DNA of 64,000 nucleotides from an uncultured Campylobacter sp. (lineage in GTDB: Bacteria; Campylobacterota; Campylobacteria; Campylobacterales; Campylobacteraceae), in contig NZ_CALHVM010000047.1 of the NCBI RefSeq assembly GCF_938039205.1, forward strand, positions 29,401 through 93,400, in the 5' to 3' direction. A program made the position numbers and the translations under genes. The notes beneath the pieces were generated by a model. That model had not been told where the DNA came from, did not search any database, and worked only from the letters and a program-made list of their open reading frames with translations. Positions 26,491-35,442 of this stretch are shown here, piece by piece. How positions within the stretch are numbered: position 1 is the stretch's first letter; every line of letters begins with the position of its first letter.

Positions 26491-26925
26491 ATGAAGCGTG
26501 GATTTACGATGCTTGAACTAGTATTTGTAATAGTTGTTATTGGAATATTAGCTAGTATTGCTGTGCCTAGATTGTTTGTAACGAGAGATGATGCGGTGCT
26601 CGTTAAAGCTAGAAGTGATATAGCCTCGATACGAAGCGGTATAATAAATAAGCATAATGCTGATATGCTATCTGGCAAATTTACTTATGATAGCCTTGAA
26701 AAATCTGGAGCAACGAATATTTTTACTAATATTTTGCAAAACGGTATAAAAGAAAAAGGCGCTTCTGATGTATCTGGGTGGAAAAAAGGAGGCACGACAG
26801 GCAGCAGGACTGTATATACCTTTGCGTTAAATAAAAATCAAAGCGTAGATTTTACTTATGATACTGCCGATGGCTCTTTTAGTTGCCCAAATAACGACAA
26901 ACTCTGCAAGCAATTGACGGAGTAA
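26491..26925 (+). CDS. Type IV pilin / pseudopilin-like protein (third copy)
   Basis: A 144-residue prepilin with leader MKRG, cleavage before FTMLEL, Glu at +5 and the hydrophobic helix VFVIVVIGILASIAVPRL, followed by FVTRDDAVLVKARSD. The C-terminal domain has a Cys pair (FSCPNNDKLC). I start at ATG 26491 after AAGAGG. Its stop overlaps the priA ATG (TAATG), so it is translationally coupled to priA. A pilin-like gene before priA is also the C. jejuni arrangement as I recall it, so this is probably the ancestral copy. Confidence 0.9.
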   Translation: MKRGFTMLELVFVIVVIGILASIAVPRLFVTRDDAVLVKARSDIASIRSGIINKHNADMLSGKFTYDSLEKSGATNIFTNILQNGIKEKGASDVSGWKKGGTTGSRTVYTFALNKNQSVDFTYDTADGSFSCPNNDKLCKQLTE

Positions 26926-28988
26926 TGCTCTACTACCAAATAATTCCGAGCGGCTTAAATCTTAAGCCGCTTACATATTGTTCAGATTTTAAAATACCCA
27001 ATTTTACCCAAGTCTTAATCAATATAAAAAATAAAAAAACTATCGGCTACGTCCTCCAAAGCGTAGCCGAGCCGAATTTTAAAACGCTTGAAATTTTAGA
27101 AATTTTACCCGCCACGCTTACACCGATACAAATTTCGCTTTTAAAATTTATCTCGCATTACTATGTCGTAAATTTATCTATCGCGGCTGGCCTTTTTACT
27201 CCGCTAGAAATTGAAGCGCCTTACTTGCAGAATTTGACGCAAGCGCAAATTTTGACTGATAAAAACGAGATAAACGATAACTTGGATGCAAAATTTGACG
27301 AATCATCGCAGCCAAATTTGCCTGACAATTTAAATAGCGGCAACTATCAAGAAAATTTTAACTCAAACGGGAGTGTTGCTACTAAATTAAATCTTAATAA
27401 TCCCGTACGGTCGCCAAAAATAAGCACCGACCAATCAGCTACGATGGAGTTTTTTTCAAAAATCCCAAACCTAAACCAAAATCAACAAGAGGCGCTAAAT
27501 TTTGCCAAAATTCACAAAACGAGTTTGATTTTCGGCGACACCGGAAGCGGCAAAAGCGAGATTTATTTTTCGCTCATTCGCGAGCATCTGCTAGCAGGCA
27601 AACAGGTTTTGCTTTTGATGCCTGAAATCTCGCTCACGCCTCAGATGACGAAGCGACTAAAAAGCTATTTCGGCGAGAAATTTGGCGTATGGCACTCCAA
27701 AATAACGCCGAAAAAGCGCGGCGAGATCCTGCAAAAATTTCAGAGTCGCGAGATAAATTTGATCGCAGGTGCGCGCTCGGCGCTATTTTTGCCGTTTACC
27801 GAACTTGGGCTTATTATCGTCGACGAGGAGCACGACGACAGCTACAAATCCGCGCAAAATCCGCACTATAACGCCCGCGATCTCGCGCTATTTTTAGCGA
27901 GCAAATTTGACGTCAAAGTTGTGCTTGGCTCCGCGACTCCTAGCGTCGTGAGCTTTAAAAAACAGCCCCATTTTAGGCTGAGAGGAACGTTTTTTAAAAG
28001 CGAGAAAAAATTTATCTACGACGAGAGCGAGACGGGGCTGGGCGACGTGATCCTGGGCGAGCTTGCGGCGAGTTTTGCGAGCGGTAAGCAGGCGGTCATA
28101 TTTTTACCGACGCGCGCGAACTTTCGCTATCTGTCGTGCCGTGAGTGTGGCAGCACGATAAAGTGCCCGTTTTGCAGTGTAGGAATGAGCTTTTACAAAA
28201 AGCGAAATTTGCTAAAGTGCCAGTACTGCGGTTTTACGACGTCTGCGACGTGCTCGTGCGAGAAGTGCGGTAGCGAGATGATCGAGGCGAAAAAAATCGG
28301 CACCGACGAGCTAACGGAGGCCTTACGCTTGGCGTTTCCAGCGGCTAGGATCGAGAAATTCGACCGCGATGAGATCACGACGCAAAACAAGCTCGAAAAG
28401 ACGCTAAAGGCCTTTAACGCGGGCGAAATAGACGCGCTTGTCGGTACGCAGATGCTAAGCAAGGGGCACGACTATCACAACGTGGATCTTGCAGTCATCA
28501 TGGGTGTTGACGAGCTATTAAGCTTCCCTGATTTTCGCGCTCGCGAGCGGACGTTGGCACTGGCGATGCAGGTGGCGGGCAGGGCTGGGCGCTCGGGCGA
28601 TGGGCGCGTGGTCGTGCAGAGCAGGCAACGGGAGTTTTTTGAAAATTTTATCGCGGACTACGAAGCGTTTTTGGACGAGGAGATTCTTGCTAGAGAGCCG
28701 ATATATCCGCCGTTTGCTAGGCTTTTACGAGTTATCGTTTCTGAAAAAAGCGAGCAGACGGCAAAGCAAAGGCTTGAAATTTGCGTAGCCGAGCTTGAAA
28801 ATTTACGCGCCGCCGAAACCTCGCTCGAGATAGTCGGGCATGGCAAGTGTGCGATCGAGATCCTCGGCGGTAAATACCGTTTTGAGATTTTACTGCGTTG
28901 TGCCTCTCACGCTCCGCTTATAAAAGCCGCTCGTATCTGCGCCGCACACGGCTTTGACGTCGATATGGATCCGATAAATTTCTCGTAA
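26925..28988 (+). CDS. priA: Primosomal replication-restart helicase PriA
   Basis: A 687-residue 3'-5' helicase that reloads DnaB at collapsed forks. It has an N-terminal 3'-end-binding domain (YYQIIPSGLNLKPLTY …), Walker A GDTGSGKSE (about residue 204), the DEEH box (IIVDEEHDDSY), SATPSVVS, and the zinc-binding cysteines CRECGSTIKCPFC and CQYCG … CEKCGSE. GTQMLSKGHDYHNV and QVAGRAGRSG follow. Residues ~107–180 are a low-complexity Asn/Asp/Ser/Pro-rich linker (DESSQPNLPDNLNSG and following) between the N-terminal domain and the helicase core, longer than usual. Confidence 0.96.
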   Translation: MLYYQIIPSGLNLKPLTYCSDFKIPNFTQVLINIKNKKTIGYVLQSVAEPNFKTLEILEILPATLTPIQISLLKFISHYYVVNLSIAAGLFTPLEIEAPYLQNLTQAQILTDKNEINDNLDAKFDESSQPNLPDNLNSGNYQENFNSNGSVATKLNLNNPVRSPKISTDQSATMEFFSKIPNLNQNQQEALNFAKIHKTSLIFGDTGSGKSEIYFSLIREHLLAGKQVLLLMPEISLTPQMTKRLKSYFGEKFGVWHSKITPKKRGEILQKFQSREINLIAGARSALFLPFTELGLIIVDEEHDDSYKSAQNPHYNARDLALFLASKFDVKVVLGSATPSVVSFKKQPHFRLRGTFFKSEKKFIYDESETGLGDVILGELAASFASGKQAVIFLPTRANFRYLSCRECGSTIKCPFCSVGMSFYKKRNLLKCQYCGFTTSATCSCEKCGSEMIEAKKIGTDELTEALRLAFPAARIEKFDRDEITTQNKLEKTLKAFNAGEIDALVGTQMLSKGHDYHNVDLAVIMGVDELLSFPDFRARERTLALAMQVAGRAGRSGDGRVVVQSRQREFFENFIADYEAFLDEEILAREPIYPPFARLLRVIVSEKSEQTAKQRLEICVAELENLRAAETSLEIVGHGKCAIEILGGKYRFEILLRCASHAPLIKAARICAAHGFDVDMDPINFS

Positions 28989-29431
28989 ATTTGATTTCTT
29001 TTCGTTTGATTTTCGATGTTTAATTTGGGCACCTCAAAAGCGTCTTAAATGTTTTGCAAGGTTCGTAAAAACAAATTTTACATTCGGCTTGGTGTCAAAA
29101 TTTAAGCTAAAACGAGCTCGTTTTGGTTTTGGCGGCTAGAGATCAAGTCTTAAATTTAACGCAAGTTTTGCTATTAATCCACCCATATGGAACAGCCAAA
29201 TCTACCAAATAGTCTTTAGTGTGTTTTGGTGGCTATTTGCAGATAAAGATATTATAAATTTAAAATCTTGCTTAAACCAAAACTAAAATGTAATTAAAGT
29301 TTCCATTTATGATAATGCTTATCTTTTTTAAGCCGAATTTTATATGATTTATATATAATCCCGTTATAATTTTATCTAGCTTTAAATATACAGTCTAATT
29401 AAAATTATAAAAATCACCCTAAAGGAACTTA
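28989..29431 (+). other. 443-base intergenic region with palindromes
   Basis: No convincing frame. A perfect 16-base palindrome AAAACGAGCTCGTTTT lies at 29109–29124. GATAATGCTTATC (29311–29323) is a short inverted repeat with a partial resemblance to a Fur half-site pair. Two overlapping-type −10 boxes TATAAT (29354–29359 and 29365–29370) precede the RclC-like gene. Confidence 0.5.
29354..29370 (+). promoter_or_regulatory. Tandem TATAAT −10 boxes for the RclC-like gene
   Basis: Two TATAAT hexamers 11 bases apart, 60–80 bases before the ATG at 29432. They imply two start sites or one strong AT-rich promoter. Confidence 0.5.
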
Positions 29432-30064
29432 ATGCAAAAATTTTTACAAGCCTTAGCGGGCTCGCAAAAATATTTCGTAAACTACGTTAGCGTCGCGATT
29501 TTCATCGTGATGGCGTGGATAGGCGGACTCAAAGTCGTGCAATACGAGGCCGACGGTATCGTGCCGTTTGTAACCAACAGCCCGTTTTTTAGCTACATGT
29601 ATAGCAAAAAAGATATCGTAGATAACGGTAAGGGCAAAATGGTAGCCGAGTACAACCTACACAAAAATCCGGAAGGCTTGGTCGTGCCTAAAAACATCGA
29701 GTGGCACAAACAAAACGGAACTTACGCGGTTTCGTACCTGATCGGCGCGATCATCTGCACTATCGGCACGCTCGTGTTACTTGGCATATGGTTCCCTAAA
29801 CTAGGGCTTATCGGCGGGCTACTGACGTTTGGCATGTCTATCGTAACGCTTAGCTTTTTGATAACGACGCCTGAGACTTGGGTGCCAAATCTAGGCAATC
29901 CAGCACTTGGCATCACTGAAAGTCCTAATCACGGATTTCCGTATCTATCGGGCGCTGGACGACTGGTACTAAAAGATATAATAATGTCTGCTGCGGGACT
30001 AATCGTAGCCTCAAATGCGGCACGCAGGCTTTTGGAGTGCTGCAAAAGCTGCTCGGCTAAGTAA
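29432..30064 (+). CDS. DUF417 (YkgB/RclC-family) membrane protein
   Basis: A 210-residue inner-membrane protein with about four transmembrane helices (FIVMAWIGGLKVVQYEADGI, YLIGAIICTIGTLVLLGIW, LLTFGMSIVTLSFLI, and one near DIIMSAAGLIVASNA). The conserved YEADGIVPFVTNSPF and TTPETWVP segments identify DUF417. The E. coli relative RclC contributes to reactive-chlorine resistance. The C-terminus has a short Cys-rich CCKSCSAK. RBS AAAGGAAC. Regulation by iron or oxidants is possible given the upstream palindromes but unproven. Confidence 0.85.
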   Translation: MQKFLQALAGSQKYFVNYVSVAIFIVMAWIGGLKVVQYEADGIVPFVTNSPFFSYMYSKKDIVDNGKGKMVAEYNLHKNPEGLVVPKNIEWHKQNGTYAVSYLIGAIICTIGTLVLLGIWFPKLGLIGGLLTFGMSIVTLSFLITTPETWVPNLGNPALGITESPNHGFPYLSGAGRLVLKDIIMSAAGLIVASNAARRLLECCKSCSAK

Positions 30065-30299
30065 AATTTGCAGATTTTGGCGAGCGGTAGGCCTAAATTT
30101 GGGTATCTCGTCGCTCGTGGCCGTTTTACTTATCTCTACTTTTTACTATCTCGTTAGAAATTTACTTTACTTTTTTAATCTATATCAAATCAATTTTATC
30201 CGTTTGCTTGCTCGTTAAATTTAGCAAACCGTGTCCGCGTAAAATGCTGCTATAAGCGGAGATCAGGTAAAATGCAACCCTAAATTTAAAGGAGAAAAT

Positions 30300-31043
30300 A
30301 TGGCATTTTTCGATTTTTTCAAAAAAGGCGGCAAAAACAGCGCAAACGCCGCAAAGATCGGTAAAACAGCGCAGGAGCGCAAGGATATAAGCATCGAAAT
30401 CTTAAAATCGCAAGGCGTGCCTTTTATAGACCATTTGCCGCTACGATACGAGACGGGCGAGATCATTCCGCGCGAAAAGGACGAGGTTATCGCCCGTGCG
30501 ATCTGCTCGTTTGCCGCAATAATGTGCGCTTGCACTATCAGAGATAACGGCGAGCTAATTGACGAAGACAAGCAGGGCACGAAGGACTTTCTAAACAACC
30601 GCTTTGGGTGCATAGATAAGCTCACGCGCATGGAGCGCCGCGTCATAGAGGGCGAAGCGAGCTACGACGAGGCTGTAAATATGGGCTGGAAATATGAGTC
30701 GCTGTGGGCGCTGATGTGGGCCATGGGTCTCGTAGAGGAGCTAAATTTCCCAAACGAGATCTGCGACTGCAAATTTGTGATGGACACCTTTATCGGCGGT
30801 GATTTTTCGGAGCGCGTGAAAATGCGGGATACTGATGAAATCCTGCAGGCGCTCGATCTCATCTACCGTTACCACTGGGCGTGCGTCAATGCCCGCGTGC
30901 ACGGCACGGACGGCGCGGGGCTCGACGAAGAGGTCGTGATGGAGAGGCGCGGCGGGCTAGAGTGGCTGTGCTGCAAGGGGGCTGAGAACGATAATCTAAC
31001 TGACGAATATAACGCGTGGGATTATCCTGATCTGAACACTTAG
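30300..31043 (+). CDS. DUF4272-domain protein
   Basis: A 247-residue soluble protein. An N-terminal basic segment (MAFFDFFKKGGKNSANAAK) leads into a pattern I associate with DUF4272: RKDISIEILKSQGVPFIDHLP, EKDEVIARAICSFAAI, YESLWALMWAMGLVEEL and a C-terminal LDLIYRYHWACVNARVHG. Function unknown. It contains several Cys near its middle (IMCACT). RBS AAAGGAG precedes the ATG. A dispersed hairpin repeat starts one base after its stop. Confidence 0.7.
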   Translation: MAFFDFFKKGGKNSANAAKIGKTAQERKDISIEILKSQGVPFIDHLPLRYETGEIIPREKDEVIARAICSFAAIMCACTIRDNGELIDEDKQGTKDFLNNRFGCIDKLTRMERRVIEGEASYDEAVNMGWKYESLWALMWAMGLVEELNFPNEICDCKFVMDTFIGGDFSERVKMRDTDEILQALDLIYRYHWACVNARVHGTDGAGLDEEVVMERRGGLEWLCCKGAENDNLTDEYNAWDYPDLNT

Positions 31044-31044
31044 C

Positions 31045-31190
31045 GGCTTGTCTTTTTCTACTTATACTTCGTTGAAATTTAATTTTCAAGCTCGGCAGGC
31101 TATCTGCCTGGCCTACGCTTAAAAATTAAATTTCGCTTTATCTTTGTGTGTTGTTTCTCTTTGCTATACGTCGTTGCGTTTAAAATTTGC
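31045..31190 (+). repeat. Dispersed downstream hairpin repeat, copy R3
   Basis: Starts GGCTTGTC one base after the stop of the DUF4272 gene. Arms 31074–31091 (GAAATTTAATTTTCAAGC) and 31117–31134 (GCTTAAAAATTAAATTTC) are reverse complements with one mismatch. An inner CAGGC/GCCTG stem (31096–31110) lies between. The distal part diverges from the other copies and no CCGAGACC end is seen. The rest of 31191–31408 holds nothing I can name. Confidence 0.75.
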
Positions 31191-31408
31191 TTTATTACAT
31201 ATCAAGCATACGCTCCGCCCGCAAATTTCATCCGCGCCTAGTCTAACTTCGCGATACCGCCTCTTGCGTCATTTCGCTCAAATTTAAGTTGCAACTTTGG
31301 CAGACTATTTTTACGTCCTTGCTTCAAATTTGGCCGCTTGTGCGTTTAGTTTTTGCTCGGTAGCAATTAATTAATTTTTATTTTGTTTAAATATTAAATA
31401 ATGTTTAT

Positions 31409-31414
31409 TATAAT
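31409..31414 (+). promoter_or_regulatory. Putative −10 (TATAAT) for the MBOAT gene
   Basis: A TATAAT 26 bases before the ATG at 31440. Its position argues against using the in-frame ATG at 31401. Confidence 0.5.
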
Positions 31415-31439
31415 TGCGCTAAAAATCAATGGATGGATA

Positions 31440-32906
31440 ATGCTTTTTAACTCTTACGAATTTATATTTTTATTTTTGCCCATAACTTTTTTCGTATATT
31501 TTTTCTTAAATAAAAAGCGCCTTAGCGAAGCGGCGAAAGGCTTTTTGGTGCTATCGTCGCTATTTTTTTACAGCTGGTGGAACATCGCGTATCTACCGCT
31601 AATAGTAGGCTCGATGATATTTAACTACTCTTTTGGACTAGAGCTTTGTAAAAATAATCCTAAAATTTCAAAAAAAATTCTCCTAGCTCTTGGTATCGCG
31701 GCAAATTTGGCCTTGCTCGGGTATTTTAAGTACTCCGATTTTTTGATCGGCAACATCAATCTTGCCTTCGGTACGCAGATATCGCACCTAAATTTACTCT
31801 TGCCGCTTGCGATTTCGTTTTTTACGTTTCAGCAGATCGCATATCTGGTGGATTGCGCGGCAGAAGAGAGCGCGAAGCGGTATGATTTTTTAAATTACTG
31901 CTTGTTTGTTACGTTTTTTCCGCAGCTAATCGCCGGCCCCATCGTGCATCACGAAGAGATGATGCCGCAGTTTGCAAAAACCAAAAACAAAGTAATCAAC
32001 TATGAAAATATCGCTCTTGGACTTTTTATATTTTCTATCGGGCTTTTTAAAAAGGTCGTTATCGCTGATACTTTCGCCGTTTGGGCGACCGAGGGATTTG
32101 ACATGGCTGCGAGCTTAAATTTGATCGAAGCTTGGGTTAAGAGCCTTAGCTACACGTTTCAACTTTATTTTGATTTTAGCGGATACTGCGATATGGCGAT
32201 CGGCGCGGCGCTACTTTTTAACATCAGGTTACCGATAAATTTCAACTCGCCCTATAAGGCTTTAAATATTCAGGATTTTTGGCGTAGATGGCATATCACG
32301 CTAAGCCGCTTTTTGAGAGATTACGTCTATATCCCGCTGGGAGGCAACCGCAGTGGCAAGGTGCGTACGTACGTAAATTTAGCCGCGACCTTCGTGATAG
32401 GCGGCATCTGGCACGGGGCGGGCTGGACGTTTGTATTTTGGGGATGTCTGCACGGCACGGCCCTGGTCGTCCAAAGGATTTGGAGTGAGCTGGGCTTTAG
32501 GCTAAATAAATTTGTAGCTTGGTTTATAACCTTTAACTTCGTAAATATCGCTTGGGTATTTTTTAGAGCTAAGGAGTGGGATGACGCGCTAAAGGTGCTA
32601 AAGGGGATGTTTGGGCTGGGCGGCGGGCTAGCTCTAAATTCCCGGCTAGAGAAAAAGGTTGGTTTTTTGAGGGAGTACGGCGTTAAATTTGGCGAGTGGA
32701 ATCCAAATATACAAATAGACAGCACAAACACCTTGCTCTACTACTTGATCGCGGGTTTTGCCGCCTCGCTACTGTTTAAAAATTCCGCGCAAAAACTGCA
32801 AGGCTTTAAGCTTGGCGGGCTAAATTTGACCTTTGCGGTACTTTGTTTTACGCTGGGCGTTTTAAATTTGCACAAAATGTCTCAATTTTTATATTTTAAT
32901 TTTTAG
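31440..32906 (+). CDS. MBOAT-family O-acyltransferase (AlgI/PatA/DltB-like)
   Basis: A 488-residue polytopic inner-membrane protein that moves acyl (usually acetyl) groups to the periplasm for transfer to a polysaccharide. Start MLFNSYEFIFLFLPITFFVYF is typical. Conserved QLIAGPIVH, LYFDFSGYCDMAIG, NFNSPYKALNIQDFWRRWHITLSRFLRDYVYIPLGG regions and the catalytic-His segment IGGIWHGAGWTFVFWG are all present. The next gene encodes a periplasmic protein with an SGNH-like start, the usual partner. The acceptor could be peptidoglycan, capsule or another exopolysaccharide. ATG at 31440 is chosen because it follows GGATGG and the −10. Confidence 0.9.
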   Translation: MLFNSYEFIFLFLPITFFVYFFLNKKRLSEAAKGFLVLSSLFFYSWWNIAYLPLIVGSMIFNYSFGLELCKNNPKISKKILLALGIAANLALLGYFKYSDFLIGNINLAFGTQISHLNLLLPLAISFFTFQQIAYLVDCAAEESAKRYDFLNYCLFVTFFPQLIAGPIVHHEEMMPQFAKTKNKVINYENIALGLFIFSIGLFKKVVIADTFAVWATEGFDMAASLNLIEAWVKSLSYTFQLYFDFSGYCDMAIGAALLFNIRLPINFNSPYKALNIQDFWRRWHITLSRFLRDYVYIPLGGNRSGKVRTYVNLAATFVIGGIWHGAGWTFVFWGCLHGTALVVQRIWSELGFRLNKFVAWFITFNFVNIAWVFFRAKEWDDALKVLKGMFGLGGGLALNSRLEKKVGFLREYGVKFGEWNPNIQIDSTNTLLYYLIAGFAASLLFKNSAQKLQGFKLGGLNLTFAVLCFTLGVLNLHKMSQFLYFNF

Positions 32907-32915
32907 GAAAGTCGT

Positions 32916-34034
32916 ATGAAATTTAAAAAATGGACGTTTGGCTTTTTGGCCGCGGCGGCTTTGATTTTCGCGTTCGTAGCAGCTTTTAACTACCTGGTCG
33001 ATCCATACAGGATTTACGATACGGATATCTTTAAAAATAAACCCAGAGAGGATTTGCAGTCGCGTTTTATGAAGGTTGTAAAGATCCAAAAAATCAGGCC
33101 CGCATCGATATTTTTAGGTAACTCCCGCCCTCAAACCGCGCTAAATCCTGCGCATAGATACTTTACACAGCCTGCCTTTAACGCGGCCGTATCGGGAAGC
33201 AATCTAAACGAAACTAAAGCCTATCTAAAATGGGCGATAAAGCAGGGAAATTTAAAGCAGGCGTTGCTCGTTTTTGACGACAAGACGATGCTAGGCGGCG
33301 GTAGCAAGGCAGATGATTTCGAGGAGTATTTTAAAAATCCTAGCGCGTATAAGATTTTATTTAGCTCTCAAACGCTTCGCGACTCGGTAGCGACCGTCCT
33401 AAAATACGGCAAAACTCCGCTTTTTGAGCCTGACGGCAGACGAACCGAGGCGTCGCTGCTAGAAGAGGTGCAAAGAAACGGCGGCTACCGCGAATACTCC
33501 GTAAAAAAGATAGAGAGCGGATATATGGCTGAACGCAAAAGAGACGAGGTATCAAGGCTGTCTTATGAAAATTTTATCGAGATTTTAATGGACGCTCACG
33601 AAAATAATATAACCCTAGATATCGCGATAAGTCCGCTGCATGCTAGGCTGCTTGAAGCTATGGACTACCGAGTTGGGCTTGACGCGGCATGGTACGAGTG
33701 GAAAAAGCAGATAACGGCCGTAAATGAAGAGGTTGCCAAGCGTCTAGGAAAAAATCCGTTTAGGATAGTGGATTTTGGCGTTTATAGTGATATAACGGCG
33801 CAGGAGTTACCTAAAGACGCAGACCAAATTTCGCCGTACTACTGGGAGGCTAGCCACTATAATGCAAGACTCGGCGATATGATGTTAGATTTCTTAACGG
33901 GGCAGGGCGAGCACGCAGGGCTAGGCGTAGAGATAACTAGCAAAAACATAGACGCGCACATAGAAAATCAAAAAAGCCTGAGAGCTAAATTTATAGATAC
34001 GCGGGAGTATAGGCGCGAGGTTTTTGGCGAGTAG
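32916..34034 (+). CDS. Periplasmic, membrane-anchored partner of the MBOAT acyltransferase (SGNH-like)
   Basis: A 372-residue protein with an N-terminal signal anchor (WTFGFLAAAALIFAFVAAF) and the rest periplasmic. IFLGNSRPQTALNP (about residues 67–80) resembles the first SGNH/DltD block with its Ser, and near the C-terminus DADQISPYYWEASHYN could provide the Asp/His. Similar proteins accompany MBOAT transferases in alginate and peptidoglycan O-acetylation systems. Similarity is by motif and context only; I cannot assign it to PatB, AlgX or DltD. It starts nine bases after the MBOAT gene. Confidence 0.65.
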   Translation: MKFKKWTFGFLAAAALIFAFVAAFNYLVDPYRIYDTDIFKNKPREDLQSRFMKVVKIQKIRPASIFLGNSRPQTALNPAHRYFTQPAFNAAVSGSNLNETKAYLKWAIKQGNLKQALLVFDDKTMLGGGSKADDFEEYFKNPSAYKILFSSQTLRDSVATVLKYGKTPLFEPDGRRTEASLLEEVQRNGGYREYSVKKIESGYMAERKRDEVSRLSYENFIEILMDAHENNITLDIAISPLHARLLEAMDYRVGLDAAWYEWKKQITAVNEEVAKRLGKNPFRIVDFGVYSDITAQELPKDADQISPYYWEASHYNARLGDMMLDFLTGQGEHAGLGVEITSKNIDAHIENQKSLRAKFIDTREYRREVFGE

Positions 34035-34073
34035 GTTTTGGGGCGGTAAATTTATTTAAAAGCCAAGATTTTA

Positions 34074-34079
34074 TATAAT
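34074..34079 (+). promoter_or_regulatory. Putative −10 (TATAAT) for ispG
   Basis: TATAAT 26 bases before the TTG start at 34106, with an AT-rich upstream sequence. Confidence 0.55.
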
Positions 34080-34105
34080 CGCACAATAAAATTTAAAGGC
34101 TAAAT

Positions 34106-35170
34106 TTGCAAAGATACCCCACAAAACAGATCAAGATTAGGGACGTAAAAATAGGCGGAGATGCGCCCATATCGGTGCAGTCGATGACGTTTAGCAAAAC
34201 AAAAGACGTAAAAGGCACGCTAGAGCAGATACAGCGGCTTTATTTTGCCGGTTGCGATATCGTGCGCTGTGCAGTGTTTGACAAAGAGGACAGCGCCGCG
34301 CTGCGCGAGGTCGTGAAGGCTAGCCCGCTACCCGTCGTCGCCGATATCCACTTTAACCATAACTACGCCGTGATAGTTAGCGAGTTCGTCGACGCTATCC
34401 GCATAAATCCGGGCAATATCGGCTCAAAAAAGAATATCAAAGCCGTCGTGGACGCGTGCAAGCAGCGAAATCTACCTATCCGTATCGGAGTAAACTCAGG
34501 CTCGCTAGAAAAGCAGTTTGAGGACAAATACGGTCGCACGGTCGAAGCGATGGTGCAAAGCGCGCTTTATAATATAAATTTGCTCGAGGATTTTGATTTT
34601 ACCGATATCAAAATCTCGCTAAAATCAAGCGACGTCGAACGCACGATGGCCGCTTACCGCGCGCTTAGGCCGCTCGTGGCGTATCCGTTTCACCTGGGCG
34701 TGACGGAGGCCGGCACTAGCTTCCACGCGACGGTAAAGTCTGCGATCGCGCTAGGCGGACTGCTACTGGAGGGTATCGGCGACACGATGCGAGTTAGCAT
34801 CACGGGCGAGCTCGAGGAGGAGATCAAGGTCGCAAAAGCGATCCTAAAAGACAGCGGCCGCCAAAAAGAGGGGCTAAACATCATCTCGTGCCCGACCTGC
34901 GGGCGTTTGCAGGCTGATCTTATGGCTGCGGTAAAGCTCGTCGAGGAAAAGACCAAACACATCAAAGAGCCGCTAAACGTCTCGGTGATGGGCTGCGTCG
35001 TAAACGCGATCGGCGAGGCTAAGGGTGCGGACGTAGCGATAGCATTTGGCAAAGGAAACGGCATGATAATGCGCAAAGGCGAGGTGGTCGCGAGGCTGCC
35101 CGAGAGCGAGCTAGTCGATAGATTTTTACTAGAGATCGACGACGAGATAAAGTCTCGCCAGGCGCACTAA
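34106..35170 (+). CDS. ispG: 4-hydroxy-3-methylbut-2-enyl-diphosphate synthase
   Basis: A [4Fe-4S] enzyme of the non-mevalonate (MEP) isoprenoid pathway that converts MEcPP to HMBPP. It has 354 residues. The barrel domain starts RYPTKQIKIRDVKIGGDAPI with VQSMTFSKTKDV, followed by VADIHFNHNYA, RINPGNIG, KISLKSSDV, HLGVTEAG. The cluster ligands are the Cys in ISCPTCGR and in VMGCVVNAIGE. The start is TTG after AAAGG. The toxin–antitoxin pair follows 14 bases downstream. Confidence 0.96.
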   Translation: MQRYPTKQIKIRDVKIGGDAPISVQSMTFSKTKDVKGTLEQIQRLYFAGCDIVRCAVFDKEDSAALREVVKASPLPVVADIHFNHNYAVIVSEFVDAIRINPGNIGSKKNIKAVVDACKQRNLPIRIGVNSGSLEKQFEDKYGRTVEAMVQSALYNINLLEDFDFTDIKISLKSSDVERTMAAYRALRPLVAYPFHLGVTEAGTSFHATVKSAIALGGLLLEGIGDTMRVSITGELEEEIKVAKAILKDSGRQKEGLNIISCPTCGRLQADLMAAVKLVEEKTKHIKEPLNVSVMGCVVNAIGEAKGADVAIAFGKGNGMIMRKGEVVARLPESELVDRFLLEIDDEIKSRQAH

Positions 35171-35184
35171 ATCAAAGGAAAAAC

Positions 35185-35442
35185 ATGCAAACTACGACAT
35201 TTCACATCGAAATACCAAGTGACAGAAGCGATCTAATCGCGATAGCTACCACGCTGTCAAACGAAGTAAAAAAGCTAATTGCGGCCGATAAATTAAAAAG
35301 CAAAAAGAGCGTGCCAAGTCTTGAAATCATGCGATTTGCAGGCATAGTAAAGGGTAAGGCTGGTCAAAATTTAGACGATATAAAAGAGCTAAAAATCGCC
35401 GATAAAAAATATATGAAAAAAAGATACGGCATAGATGGCTAA
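35185..35442 (+). CDS. Putative antitoxin of a PIN-domain toxin–antitoxin pair
   Basis: An 85-residue protein that overlaps the PIN-domain gene by eight bases, the standard antitoxin-first layout. N-terminal beta-like FHIEIPSDRSDLIAIATTL and central LEIMRFAGIVKGKAGQNLDDIKELKIA, where the 'FAG.…G' pattern is seen in VapB-type partners, then a basic tail KKYMKKRYG. No classical ribbon-helix-helix or AbrB signature is obvious. Its role is assigned from position. It presumably neutralises the toxin and autoregulates the pair. Confidence 0.68.
   Translation: MQTTTFHIEIPSDRSDLIAIATTLSNEVKKLIAADKLKSKKSVPSLEIMRFAGIVKGKAGQNLDDIKELKIADKKYMKKRYGIDG

Noticed and set aside
30015..30218. Small plus-strand frame after the RclC-like gene
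   Set aside because: It begins inside the RclC-like gene in another frame, without an RBS or a known pattern.
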